DNA of 64,000 nt from NCBI GenBank assembly GCA_025451535.1, contig JANWKE010000075.1, positions 62,001 through 126,000 of the forward strand. Direction: 5' to 3'. Origin of the DNA: Verrucomicrobiia bacterium (lineage in GTDB: Bacteria > Verrucomicrobiota > Verrucomicrobiia > Limisphaerales > UBA11358). This document shows, in pieces, positions 29,000-38,979 of this stretch; position 1 is the stretch's first letter, and each line of letters starts with the position of its first letter. Both the position numbers and the translations under genes were made by a program. The notes under the pieces are model-generated. The model searched no databases, was not told where the DNA came from, and was given only the letters and a program-made list of their open reading frames with translations.

Positions 29000-31900
29000 G
29001 TGGAACAACCGGTCCCAACCATGACGCCCGCACCCGGCGAACGCCTGGTGCGTTTCGTCGGTGATCACGTTCGTTTCACGTTGCGCGATGGCCGGCCATC
29101 CGGAAATCCGGCCCAGGTGGAAGAGGCGCAGGGTCGCTGGCGCGGTTTGCTCCGCACCAATCTTGGCCGCGGCGCCGCGCGTCGTCGTGAAATTATCGCC
29201 GCCCACGCCGGCGGAGTGGGCCAGGCGGGAACTTCGTGGCACGACGTGCCGATGCAAAAAAACGGCGACGTTTGGGAAATTGAACTGCCGCTCGTCGAGG
29301 TCGGGTTTTTCAAGGCCAAACCTTATTTGCAGGACGCCAAAGGCTGGCAGCACTGGCCGGAAGGGCATGACGTTGGCATCAGTGTTCACCCGGATTTTTG
29401 CCGCACGGCCAATGCCATTTACTGTGCCTTTACCCGACTGTTCGGGGCGACACGCACCGCCGCGATCGGTGTGGACCCGGAATTGAATTTTCAGCTTAAT
29501 CCCCTCGACTCCCAAGGGTACACCGTCATCCCGCCGTCCGGCAAATTGCGCGACTTGACGCAGCAATTGCCCCACATCGTGCAGACCCTCGGCTGTCGTA
29601 TCCTGCATTTGCTGCCGGTCCATCCCACGCCGACAACGTACGCGCGGTTCGGGCGATTTGGCAGCCCGTATGCCGCGCTTGACTTGACGGCGGTTGACCC
29701 GGCGCTCGCTGAATTTGATCACCGCACCACCGCCATCGACCAGTTTTGCGAACTCACCTCCGCCGCACATGCACTCGGAGCGCGGGTGTTTCTCGATATC
29801 GTCATTAATCACACCGGCTGGGGTGCGGTCCTGCAGGAAAATCATCCTGAATTTTTTCTGCGGCAGCCGGATGGCACCTTTGCCAGTCCCGGCGCGTGGG
29901 GCGTCACGTGGGGCGACCTTGTTGAAATGAAACAGGATGGGGTCGCGCTCTGGGATATCATCGCCGGCGCACTGCTGACGTGGTGCCGTCGCGGTGTTGA
30001 CGGATTCCGATGCGACGCCGGCTACAAAATTCCCGCCTCCGCCTGGCAATACATTATCGCCCGGGTCCAGGAGGAATTTCCCGAAACCATTTTTTTGCTC
30101 GAAGGATTGGGCGGTTCCTGGGAAGCCACCGAAAACCTGCTCACTGAGGGAGGAATGCAATGGGCCTACTCCGAACTGTTCCAGAATTATTCCGGACCGG
30201 AGGTAGCCAATTATCTCGACTACGCCCTGCGCCAGGGCGCGCGCATCGGGTTATACGTGCATTACAGTGAAACGCATGACAACGAGCGCCTTGCCAAGCG
30301 TGGTCGGGCGTGGTCGTTAATGCGCAATCGCCTTTGCGCGCTGACGAGCGTGAGCGGCGGGTTTGGCTTTACCTGCGGGGTTGAATGGCTCGCCGCCGAA
30401 AATATCAAGGTTCACGACTGTACGGGACTTTCCTGGGACAGCCACAATAACATCGTTCCCGAACTGGCACGATTAAACCAATTGCTGGCCGACCACCCTT
30501 GCTTCTTTGATGGCGCGAAACTCACGCGCTTGAGTGCGCCGGATTCTCCGATTTATGTCCTGCGGCGCGAATCCGCCGGAGAGAAGGATTCGGTTCTTGT
30601 GCTCATCAATACCGATCTCGAAAAGGAAAATTCAATCACGCTTGCCGGCTCCGAACTACAAATTCCGCACTGCGAATTTGAGTTGCTCGGCCAGCCGCTG
30701 CCGAAAACTGTCGCGGCTGGGAGCAAAATCACCTTCACGCTGCCGGCGGGAGCGTGTCATTGTCTCGCACCGACGGCGGAACCGCAGGGTTTGAGTGGTA
30801 ACGCCTACCGCCGGATTCGGGCCCAGGCGGCGTTTGCCGTCCAAGCGATGAGATGTGTTCTACCCACCGAATCAATTCCCGTTCTGCCGTGGCAAGGACT
30901 GGCGAATCTGATTGATGAAGCACCGGCCCGACTCCTCGCAGCCATCACCGATTTGGCCGGTGAATTTTCTCAGGCCCAGAAGAACCATTCTGATTTTTCG
31001 ACGATGGCCGCCCGGTTGACAGCGCTTGCGAAATCGCTGCAAAAATATCCGCGGGTGGTCGTGTGGACATTGCTCGACCGTCGCCGGATTACACCCGTAC
31101 CGCCCGGCCATTGGCTGTTGATTGAGGACAGCACCCCGTTCCGGGCCGTACTGGAAATCAGAAACGGCAATGGCCAGGGACGAACATCGCAACATGTCCA
31201 ATCGATCGCGGTTCGCAACGGATTCGCCGCCTGTTTTCCGCCGCAAACAAACGCGGCGGAGGCCGGATTGGGTTTGGAGCGCTACGCCGCGACTTCACAA
31301 AGGGTTTCCGCCGTTATTCGTTTTCTTCCGGCAGAACCGAAATCCGAAATCCGAAATCCGAAACCGGAAGACCTCGCCCTCCTGACCAACGGGATCGGTG
31401 GCATGGCGCGCATTTATGCGGACCTGAGCCGCGTCAATTCCAAATACGACTGTGTGCTCGGTGCGAATCTGCATCCGAGCGTGCCGGTGGACCGTCATGT
31501 TTTCGTCAAACGCATCCGTGCCTGGGTAAGTGCCGATGGTTTTCTCTCGCCGCTCGACTTCAAGAACCTGACGTCGTTTGTGCCAGGGCCCCCGGCGATC
31601 TGGCGGTTTGTGGCCAATGCCGGTGACGGGCGCACCGTCGAAATTGAGTTGCGTGCCGAAATGCTTGAGGGTAAAAACACAACGATTTTCCGGTTCAGCC
31701 GTCCAACTGCCGAACGGGCCAGCGGCAAACAATTGCCCGGCGACGCGGACGTGCGTCTGACCGTCCGATTCGACATTGAAGATCGAAACTTCCATTCGGA
31801 AACCAGGCGCAATGGCGGCGCGGACTACCATTTTTCGACGAACACTCATGATCTCCAAACCCCAAACTCAAAATCCGGGAACTTGACCGGTTTTGCCTTC

Positions 31901-33388
31901 ACGCCCGCGCCTGAACGTCAGTTGCGCGTGTTCGTGGACGCCGGTGAATATCATCCGCAACCGGAATGGAGTGAAAATATTCCGCATCCGGTCGAACAGA
32001 GCCGTGGCCAGACTGGCAGTGGTGACGCTTACAGTCCGGGCTGGTTTGAACTGCCATTGCCCAAGGGTGGAAGCGTAATGCTGATCGCGACAGCGGAAAA
32101 AGACGCCGAAGCCCAGGTTTCAGCTGGTAAAGCCGGTACCCTGAAGCGTGAATTTCAACAAACTGAACCTCCCCTCATTCCGTTTGAAAAGCAGCTTTTG
32201 TGCGCCGCCAAACAATTTGTCGTCCGTCGCGACCGAGGTAAAACCGTCATTGCCGGATATCCCTGGTTTTTGGATTGGGGGCGGGACACGCTGGTCTGTG
32301 CGCGCGGCCTGCTGGCCGCCGGAATGGCCGAAGACGTCAGGCAAATCCTGCTTACTTTCGCGAAATTCGAAAAAGACGGGACTTTGCCCAATGCGATTTA
32401 TGGTGACAACACCTCGAACTGCGATACCGCCGACGCCCCGTTATGGTTCGCCATCGCGTGCGAGGAATTTGCGGAGACTGCACCTCACGATTTTTATTCA
32501 ACGCCCGTTGGCACCAACCGTACCATCCACGACGTGCTGGCGAGCATTGCAGAAAATTATTCGCGCGGCACCCCCAACGGTATTTGCCTGGACACGGATT
32601 CAGCATTGATTTGGTGTCCAGGTCATTTCACCTGGATGGACACGAACCATCCCGCCGGCACACCGCGTGAGGGTTATCCGGTGGAAATCCAGGTTTTGTG
32701 GATTCGATTATTACGCCAACTCGAGAAAGTGGCCGCGCCCGCTGATCAAAAGAAATGGCGCGACCTGGCCAACCGTGCGACGGCTTCGTTTACGAAGCTG
32801 TTCTGGCTGGAAGACCGGAGTTGGCTCGCCGATGTGTTACTTGCCGGGCCGCGCGTTATGGCCCACGAGGCCACGCCCAGTGACGCGCTCCGCAGCAATT
32901 GTCTGTTTGGCGTGAGCCTCGGTCTGGTGACCGGCGAACGTGCAAAACGCTGTGTCGAAGCGGCGCTGCGTTATCTGGTCGTGCCGGGCGCGTTGCGAAC
33001 GCTTGCGCCGCTTCCGGTGTCTGTGGCATTGCCGGTTTACGACAAAAATGGCGGGCTTTTGAACAATCCCACCGAACCGTATTGGCCGCATTACGAAGGT
33101 GACGAAGACACGCGCCGCAAACCGGCTTACCACAACGGCACGGCGTGGACGTGGACGTTCCCGACCTTTTGCGAGGCGCTCGCCCGCGCGTGGGATTTTG
33201 CGCCGGACGCCGTGGCCACGGCGAAAGCGTATTTAGGCAGCATGGAAAAATTAATGAACGAGGGTTGCCTCGGCCAGATTCCCGAAATTCTGGACGGCGA
33301 CGCGCCGCACACCCAGCGCGGCTGTGACGCACAGGCGTGGGGAGCAACGGAGGCATTGCGGGTTTGGAAACTGCTGGATGGTCGTTGA
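29000..33388 (+). CDS. Bifunctional glycogen debranching enzyme (GH13 glucanotransferase-like + GH133 amylo-1,6-glucosidase-like)
   Basis: GH13 motifs VFLDIVINHTGWG, VDGFRCDAGYKIP, IFLLEGLGG, YSETHDNERL; C-terminal FLDWGRDTLVCARGLL...GTLPNAIYGDNTSNCDTADAPLWFAIA. Confidence 0.88.
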   Translation: MEQPVPTMTPAPGERLVRFVGDHVRFTLRDGRPSGNPAQVEEAQGRWRGLLRTNLGRGAARRREIIAAHAGGVGQAGTSWHDVPMQKNGDVWEIELPLVEVGFFKAKPYLQDAKGWQHWPEGHDVGISVHPDFCRTANAIYCAFTRLFGATRTAAIGVDPELNFQLNPLDSQGYTVIPPSGKLRDLTQQLPHIVQTLGCRILHLLPVHPTPTTYARFGRFGSPYAALDLTAVDPALAEFDHRTTAIDQFCELTSAAHALGARVFLDIVINHTGWGAVLQENHPEFFLRQPDGTFASPGAWGVTWGDLVEMKQDGVALWDIIAGALLTWCRRGVDGFRCDAGYKIPASAWQYIIARVQEEFPETIFLLEGLGGSWEATENLLTEGGMQWAYSELFQNYSGPEVANYLDYALRQGARIGLYVHYSETHDNERLAKRGRAWSLMRNRLCALTSVSGGFGFTCGVEWLAAENIKVHDCTGLSWDSHNNIVPELARLNQLLADHPCFFDGAKLTRLSAPDSPIYVLRRESAGEKDSVLVLINTDLEKENSITLAGSELQIPHCEFELLGQPLPKTVAAGSKITFTLPAGACHCLAPTAEPQGLSGNAYRRIRAQAAFAVQAMRCVLPTESIPVLPWQGLANLIDEAPARLLAAITDLAGEFSQAQKNHSDFSTMAARLTALAKSLQKYPRVVVWTLLDRRRITPVPPGHWLLIEDSTPFRAVLEIRNGNGQGRTSQHVQSIAVRNGFAACFPPQTNAAEAGLGLERYAATSQRVSAVIRFLPAEPKSEIRNPKPEDLALLTNGIGGMARIYADLSRVNSKYDCVLGANLHPSVPVDRHVFVKRIRAWVSADGFLSPLDFKNLTSFVPGPPAIWRFVANAGDGRTVEIELRAEMLEGKNTTIFRFSRPTAERASGKQLPGDADVRLTVRFDIEDRNFHSETRRNGGADYHFSTNTHDLQTPNSKSGNLTGFAFTPAPERQLRVFVDAGEYHPQPEWSENIPHPVEQSRGQTGSGDAYSPGWFELPLPKGGSVMLIATAEKDAEAQVSAGKAGTLKREFQQTEPPLIPFEKQLLCAAKQFVVRRDRGKTVIAGYPWFLDWGRDTLVCARGLLAAGMAEDVRQILLTFAKFEKDGTLPNAIYGDNTSNCDTADAPLWFAIACEEFAETAPHDFYSTPVGTNRTIHDVLASIAENYSRGTPNGICLDTDSALIWCPGHFTWMDTNHPAGTPREGYPVEIQVLWIRLLRQLEKVAAPADQKKWRDLANRATASFTKLFWLEDRSWLADVLLAGPRVMAHEATPSDALRSNCLFGVSLGLVTGERAKRCVEAALRYLVVPGALRTLAPLPVSVALPVYDKNGGLLNNPTEPYWPHYEGDEDTRRKPAYHNGTAWTWTFPTFCEALARAWDFAPDAVATAKAYLGSMEKLMNEGCLGQIPEILDGDAPHTQRGCDAQAWGATEALRVWKLLDGR
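31336..31366 (+). repeat. In-frame heptamer repeat (AATCCGA)n in the debranching-enzyme linker
   Basis: accgaaatccgaaatccgaaatccgaaaccgg translates to EPKSEIRNPKPE between the two catalytic halves. Confidence 0.8.
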
Positions 33389-33400
33389 GCCAAAGATCGC

Positions 33401-34735
33401 ATGACGATTTCCTTGTTTCAGTTGTTGGTTTGTCTGACAGCGGGTGTTGCCCTCATCGTTTTGCTTACCGCAAAATACCGGGTACATGCCTTTTTCGCCC
33501 TCCTGATTGCCTCATTCGTGGTGGGATTGGGCGCACAACTGCCCTTACCCGTTATCATCAATGCCATGAAAGACGGGTTTGGCAGCATCATGAAATCATT
33601 GGGGTTCATCATCGTGCTGGGAACAGCCCTGGGCATTTTGCTGGAACATACCGGCAGCACCCGGGTGATGGCTGCCTACATTCTACGAAAAGTCGGTGAA
33701 CGACACGCCATGCTGGCCATCGGCATCACGGGTTTCATCGTGGGATTGCCTGTTTTTTGCGACTCGGGATACATTGTGCTCAGCGGCTTGAATCGTTCCC
33801 TGGCCCGGCGCACCGGCATCTCCATGGCGGCAATGGCGGCTTCGCTGGCGGCCGGTTTGTATTCGGTGCACTGCCTGATTCCACCGCATCCCGGTGCGAC
33901 GGCCGCCGCCAGTGTCATCGGTGTGGACTTCGGAAAACTGATCCTGTTCGGAATTATGGTGGCGATTCCAGCCACGTTGGCCGGCTATTTCTGGGCCAAT
34001 TTTGCCGGGCGAAAGATTCCCGTGATGGTGGCTGAGGAGCAAATCATGGCCGAAGAAACATCGCGGCCGCCCTCCGTAACCAGGGCATTTCTGCCCGTGG
34101 TCGTGCCCATCATTTTAATCGGGGCCCGATCTTTTTTCACCATCCAGCCATCTGCCGTCAACGGCTGGTGGTTTTCCGCCTTGCTTTCATTGGGCGATCC
34201 GGTGATTGCTTTGTCCGTCGGCGTGCTGTTGGCGTTTAATGGTCATCGGACCTGGAACAAGGAAAGCGTCGGGCGTTTGTCGCAGGAAGCGGCGGAAAAA
34301 GCCGGCGGCATATTGGTCATCATTGGGGCCGGCGGGGCGTTCGGAGCCGTGCTGGCGGCAACCGAAATCGGCCGGCATTTCGGCCAGGCAGTGGCTTTGG
34401 ACAGTTTGGGCGTTTTATTCCCTTTTTTTCTTACCTCGGTTTTAAAAACCGCGCAGGGGTCGTCCACCGTCGCCATTATTACCGCGGCATCCATCATTCA
34501 ACCCTTGCTGCCGGCCCTGGGCCTGGCGACGGAAAAAGGCCAGCTCCTCGCCGTGCTGGCCATGGGCGCAGGTTCGATGATGATTTCACACGTGAACGAC
34601 GCTTATTTTTGGGTGATTACCAGGTTCTCCGGACTGGATATGAAAACCATGCTGAAGGTCTATTCGGTCGCCTCGGTGCTGATGGGGCTGGTTTCATTGC
34701 TGGTGATTTATTTGTTGTCCCTGATCCTGCGCTAA
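33401..34735 (+). CDS. GntP-family gluconate-type permease
   Basis: GFGSIMKSLGFIIVLGTALGILLEHTGSTRVMA...GLPVFCDSGYIVLSGL...HCLIPPHPGATAAA. Confidence 0.9.
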   Translation: MTISLFQLLVCLTAGVALIVLLTAKYRVHAFFALLIASFVVGLGAQLPLPVIINAMKDGFGSIMKSLGFIIVLGTALGILLEHTGSTRVMAAYILRKVGERHAMLAIGITGFIVGLPVFCDSGYIVLSGLNRSLARRTGISMAAMAASLAAGLYSVHCLIPPHPGATAAASVIGVDFGKLILFGIMVAIPATLAGYFWANFAGRKIPVMVAEEQIMAEETSRPPSVTRAFLPVVVPIILIGARSFFTIQPSAVNGWWFSALLSLGDPVIALSVGVLLAFNGHRTWNKESVGRLSQEAAEKAGGILVIIGAGGAFGAVLAATEIGRHFGQAVALDSLGVLFPFFLTSVLKTAQGSSTVAIITAASIIQPLLPALGLATEKGQLLAVLAMGAGSMMISHVNDAYFWVITRFSGLDMKTMLKVYSVASVLMGLVSLLVIYLLSLILR

Positions 34736-34759
34736 TCACAACCTGCGTACTTTGAAAGC

Positions 34760-35293
34760 ATGAATATGGACGTTGCCAAGCAGCGCCGGGTGGACAAAAA
34801 TTGCGGCGTGCATTTTCGTGACAAGATCATTGCGTGGGACAAACTACCAACCTGGCGCACGGCCTTTCGCGCAACCGGCAAAAAACTGGTCGTAACCAAT
34901 GGCTGTTTCGACATTCTGCACCTGGGGCACGTCACTTATCTTGAAACCGCGCGCGACCTCGGCGATGCCCTGCTGGTGGGTGTGAATGGCGATGAGTCCG
35001 CGCGGCAATTGAAGGGTGAGGGTCGCCCCGTGAACTCGGAAGCTGACCGTGGTGCCGTTTTGGCGGCCCTGGCCAGCGTGGCCGGCGTTTGTATTTTCGC
35101 GGAAAAAACGGCCGTAAAATTCCTGACGGCGGCACAACCGGACATTTATGTCAAAGGTGGTGATTATACCCCGAACACGCTGAACCAGGACGAACGTTGC
35201 GCGGTTGAATCTGCCGGCGGGAAAATCGTGATTATTCCATTTGTCCCCGGCAAATCCACGACGGCGATACTGGAAAAGATTTCGCGGTTGTGA
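34760..35293 (+). CDS. HldE C-terminal-type (RfaE2) heptose-1-phosphate nucleotidyltransferase, stand-alone
   Basis: KLVVTNGCFDILHLGHVTYLETARDLGDALLVGVNGDESARQLKGEGRPVNSEADRGAVLAAL...PDIYVKGGDYTPNTLNQDE. Confidence 0.88.
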   Translation: MNMDVAKQRRVDKNCGVHFRDKIIAWDKLPTWRTAFRATGKKLVVTNGCFDILHLGHVTYLETARDLGDALLVGVNGDESARQLKGEGRPVNSEADRGAVLAALASVAGVCIFAEKTAVKFLTAAQPDIYVKGGDYTPNTLNQDERCAVESAGGKIVIIPFVPGKSTTAILEKISRL

Positions 35294-36354
35294 AAATCCT
35301 GGTCATTTCCCTTGCCGGCATCGGCGATACACTCATCGCCACGCCGTTCATCCGTGAGTTACGCGAGAATGTCCCGGCCATGGCCATCGATGCGCTGGTG
35401 AGATGGCCGGGCGCGAAGGATTTGCTGGAACACAATCCGAACATCAACCGGGTGTTCCAGAAGAACCTGATGTCGTGCGGAAAGTTTGAGGCGCTGCGCT
35501 TCTTCCGGATGCTGAGACGGGAGCGTTACCAGCTTTCCATCAACACGCACCCGCAGGGCCCGAGGCTCTATCGTGTCGCGGCGTGGCTGGCGGGCGCAGA
35601 GGTGCGCATCAGCCACGAATACGAACGCTTTACCTGGCTTGACCGGCTGTTGGTCACCGGCACCTTGCCGCAGGATTATTCGCGACACTCAATTGAAAAT
35701 AATTTCGACGTGCTGCCATTGATTGGCGCAAAGAAAAAACTTGCGTCGCATGAAATGGAATTTTTTCTCGAGCCCGGCGACGAACGGCTGGCGGATGATT
35801 TTCTGGCAAAACACCAATTATCCGGTCAGAAAATTCTTGGCATCCACGTCGGCTCCGGCGGAACAAAGAATCTCCGGCTCAAACGCTGGCCGTTAAAGAA
35901 CTATGCCGGCCTGGCGCGGCGGTTGAACCAGGGGCGGCCGGACATCCGTATCCTGCTGTTTGGCGGGCCGGAGGAAATCACCGACCATCCGGTGGTACTG
36001 GCGCAGGCAAACCGCGATTTGACGCTGGAAGTCAAAACCCAAAACCTGCGGCAGACGGCGGCGTTGATGAAGCGGTGCAGCGCGTTCCTGAGCGTGGACA
36101 CGGTGCTCATGCACGTCGCCGCTGCAATGAAGGTGCCCAACCAGATCGTCATCGAAGCGCCGACATTAAACCCGACGAATCTGCCTTATGGACATCCCTT
36201 CACCCTGATAAAAAATCCCGCTGTGGCAGGGCGGAATCTGAATTACTACCGTTACGACGGCAGCGACATCAAAGGCACGCGCGAAGAATTGCTGGCCTGC
36301 ATGGCATCCATCACGATTGAAAACGTCTACGAGACGGTGAACAGGCTGATTTGA
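35290..36354 (+). CDS. Glycosyltransferase family 9 (heptosyltransferase-like)
   Basis: MKILVISLAGIGDTLIATPFIRELRENVP; ILGIHVGSGGTKNLRLKRWPLKNYAGLARRL; 4-bp overlap with the upstream gene. Confidence 0.9.
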   Translation: MKILVISLAGIGDTLIATPFIRELRENVPAMAIDALVRWPGAKDLLEHNPNINRVFQKNLMSCGKFEALRFFRMLRRERYQLSINTHPQGPRLYRVAAWLAGAEVRISHEYERFTWLDRLLVTGTLPQDYSRHSIENNFDVLPLIGAKKKLASHEMEFFLEPGDERLADDFLAKHQLSGQKILGIHVGSGGTKNLRLKRWPLKNYAGLARRLNQGRPDIRILLFGGPEEITDHPVVLAQANRDLTLEVKTQNLRQTAALMKRCSAFLSVDTVLMHVAAAMKVPNQIVIEAPTLNPTNLPYGHPFTLIKNPAVAGRNLNYYRYDGSDIKGTREELLACMASITIENVYETVNRLI

Positions 36355-36366
36355 CCCCCGATTAAA

Positions 36367-37086
36367 CTACAACGAAAATCCTGCCGCCTTGGCGTCGACG
36401 GCAAACATTTTCACGGTGTCCAGCGACATTTCCGGCAAACCGGTTCCCACCAGCTTCATCGCCTTGTTCAGAATGTCATGCGGTACGGTCACAATTTTAC
36501 AGCCGCATTCCTCGGCTTGAAAAATATTGAGTACTTCACGAACACTGGCCCAAAGCAACTCGGCCTGCGGCAGCCCGGCAAGGATTTTATTCGCATTGCG
36601 CATGTGCGGCATCGGGTCCTCACCGACATCAGCAATGCGACCGGCAAACACGGAAACCACGGCAGGCACTTTGGGATTGAGCGCCTTCGCCACCCCCGTC
36701 ACCTGTTCCTCGGTGAACATGGCGGTGATATTGAGCTTCACCCCTTCCTGGGCCAGTTCGCGCACGAGCGGCAATGAAGATTCGCTTCGCGTGTTGGTAA
36801 TGGGAATTTTGACATAGACGTTTTTTGCCCAGTCCTTGATTTTCAGCGCCTGCCGCCGCATTTCCGCAAACTCGTCAGAGAAGACTTCGAACGAAATCGG
36901 TTTTTCCGTGATGCTTTTCAAGATGTCACGCGCGAACGCCTCGTAATCATGAACCCCCACTTTGCGCATGAGCGAAGGATTGGTGGTCATGCCTTTGATC
37001 AGCGGGTTGGCATTCAGTTGGAGCATTCCGGTTTTGTCCGCGCCATCGGCGAAAAGTTTTACTTTGAGACTGGCTAAGTTTTTCAT
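36367..37086 (-). CDS. Transaldolase (TalC/fructose-6-P aldolase-like small form)
   Basis: VKLFADGADKTGMLQLNANPLIKGMTTNPSLMRKVG; VYVKIPITNTRSESSLPLVRELAQEGVKLNITAMFTEEQV. Confidence 0.9.
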   Translation of the reverse strand: MKNLASLKVKLFADGADKTGMLQLNANPLIKGMTTNPSLMRKVGVHDYEAFARDILKSITEKPISFEVFSDEFAEMRRQALKIKDWAKNVYVKIPITNTRSESSLPLVRELAQEGVKLNITAMFTEEQVTGVAKALNPKVPAVVSVFAGRIADVGEDPMPHMRNANKILAGLPQAELLWASVREVLNIFQAEECGCKIVTVPHDILNKAMKLVGTGLPEMSLDTVKMFAVDAKAAGFSL

Positions 37087-37124
37087 GCAGCCCACAACAT
37101 AAAACAACCTTGCCAATCTTCAAC

Positions 37125-37661
37125 TTATTTTGCGCCGGCGAGGATAATTCCGGCCGCTTCCAACAGATTTTTAGCGCGAAAATCAGGTTGCTGTTTCAAT
37201 TCCTCGGCATAACCGCGATCAATGAAGATGGTCCGGCAACCGGCTGCGTGACCGCAATCCACGTCGCGCCAGCGGTCGCCCACCATCCAGCTTTGCACAA
37301 GATCAATGTGCAATTCGCGTGCAGCGCGCAGCAGCATGCCCGGCTTTGGCTTGCGGCAATCGCAACCCGACAAACCTTTGCCCGGGTGATAACAAACCTC
37401 CACCCGATCCAACGGCAACTGTCGGCGCATTTCCGCGTGAATCTCTTCGACCGCCTCCTGTTTCAGGGTGCCGCGACCGACATCGGGCTGGTTGGTGGCC
37501 ACCACGAGCAAATAGCCGGCTTGCTTCAAGCGCCGGCAGGCTTCCGGCACCTCCGGAAAAATTTCGAATTCACCCAGGCTCGCTGAAGGATACGGTTTGC
37601 CATCGCGTTCCAGGGCACGGTTGATGACGCCATCGCGGTCGAGGAAAACGGCGCGGCTCAT
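37125..37661 (-). CDS. gmhB: D,D-heptose 1,7-bisphosphate phosphatase (HAD-IIIA)
   Basis: AVFLDRDGVINRALERDGKPYPSA...VATNQPDVGRGTL...CYHPGKGLSGCDCRKPKPGMLLRAARELHIDL..SWMVGDRWRDVDCGHAAG. Confidence 0.92.
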   Translation of the reverse strand: MSRAVFLDRDGVINRALERDGKPYPSASLGEFEIFPEVPEACRRLKQAGYLLVVATNQPDVGRGTLKQEAVEEIHAEMRRQLPLDRVEVCYHPGKGLSGCDCRKPKPGMLLRAARELHIDLVQSWMVGDRWRDVDCGHAAGCRTIFIDRGYAEELKQQPDFRAKNLLEAAGIILAGAK

Positions 37662-37669
37662 TTCAGATT

Positions 37670-38266
37670 TTACTTCGTTGATTCCCACTTGGTTTGGGCA
37701 ACCTTGAGTTTTGGATGGGAAACGAACAGATGCCAGATGACAGCCTGAAACGCCTCGCTATGCGGTGTGACGTGAGTCGGGTTCACCGTTGGCACGATCA
37801 CACAGGCTGTTGCCTCTTTGGCCGTGTAACCGCCGTCACGTCCGACTACGCCAATGACGGAAGCACCAACTTTTTTGGCGAGTTGAATGGCGCTGACCAG
37901 ATTCGGGCTGACATTTTTTTCCAGATTGCCGCCACCTACGGAAAAAATCAGCAAGCCATCCTTTGCGTTCAAGCGGCTGCCTTTGAGCCACTCGGCAAAA
38001 ATCGTTGCCCAGCCTTCGTCGTTGGTTCTTGCGGTCAGTTCGGAAACGTTGTCCGTGGGCGCGTACGCCTCGAAACCACAGATTTTGCGGAAATCATTCA
38101 CGGCATGGCCCGCGTTGCCCGCGCTGCCGCCCACACCAAGGATGAACAACCGCCCGCCGCGCTCCCGCACGCGTGCCAGTTCATCGGCGGCCTTTTCAAT
38201 GGCGTCAACGTTCAATTGCGTGACAACTTGCTGGACTTCATCAAGGAATTGTTTGGCAAAGCTCAT
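37670..38266 (-). CDS. gmhA: SIS-domain sedoheptulose-7-phosphate isomerase
   Basis: GGRLFILGVGGSAGNAGHAVNDFRKICGFEAYAPTDNVSELTARTNDEGWATIFAEWLKGSRLN. Confidence 0.85.
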   Translation of the reverse strand: MSFAKQFLDEVQQVVTQLNVDAIEKAADELARVRERGGRLFILGVGGSAGNAGHAVNDFRKICGFEAYAPTDNVSELTARTNDEGWATIFAEWLKGSRLNAKDGLLIFSVGGGNLEKNVSPNLVSAIQLAKKVGASVIGVVGRDGGYTAKEATACVIVPTVNPTHVTPHSEAFQAVIWHLFVSHPKLKVAQTKWESTK

Positions 38267-38979
38267 GGTGATTTTGATTGTAGCAGTGATTCCAGTTCCG
38301 CCAAGCCTGCGGGTGAACCCATTTCGTAAAAGCGCTCACGCACTTCATAGCCGGCCAGTTGTTTTTCATGGACCAGCCCGCCCATGACTTGGGCCAGATC
38401 CAGGGGCTGGTCGGGAGGGTACGTATTAAAGACCACCGCTTTAAACAGGCTCAATCCATAGTCAATATGTTGCATCTCCGGTACGCGGTTCTTTTTATCG
38501 TAAACCACAATTCCACCGTCCCGGAAAACGACGTTGCTGGTGTCGTAGCGGCCGGCATTGCGATAGACGGTCATGCAACCCGGTTTGCCGCTGCGATGGA
38601 AAAATTCCGCCACCGGACGGTATTCCACCGGCAGATAGGAATCGCCATAGAGCACAAAAAACTCGTCTCCGAGCAGGGGCAGCGCCCGTTTGACCGCGCC
38701 ACCGGTGCCGAGCAATTGGGGACCATCAAACGAATAATCAAGCCTCAGGCCAAAAGCCGAGCCCTCACCAAAATCCCGTTGAATCATCTCCCCGAGATAC
38801 CCGACGCATAAAACCACACGCCGAATTCCACGTGAGCGCAGCAATTCCAGCTGATGCGCCAGGAATGGTTTCCCGGCCACCGGCACCAGTGATTTGGGAA
38901 TTTTTTCCGTGATGGGCCGCAAGCGGGTCGCCAATCCACCCGCGAGAACGGCGACAGGAATTTCGAGCGAGGCACTCAC
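38263..38979 (-). CDS. Sugar nucleotidyltransferase (HddC-like)
   Basis: PVAVLAGGLATRLRPITEKIPKSLVPVAGKPFLAHQLELL; heptose gene neighbours. Confidence 0.82.
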   Translation of the reverse strand: MSASLEIPVAVLAGGLATRLRPITEKIPKSLVPVAGKPFLAHQLELLRSRGIRRVVLCVGYLGEMIQRDFGEGSAFGLRLDYSFDGPQLLGTGGAVKRALPLLGDEFFVLYGDSYLPVEYRPVAEFFHRSGKPGCMTVYRNAGRYDTSNVVFRDGGIVVYDKKNRVPEMQHIDYGLSLFKAVVFNTYPPDQPLDLAQVMGGLVHEKQLAGYEVRERFYEMGSPAGLAELESLLQSKSP

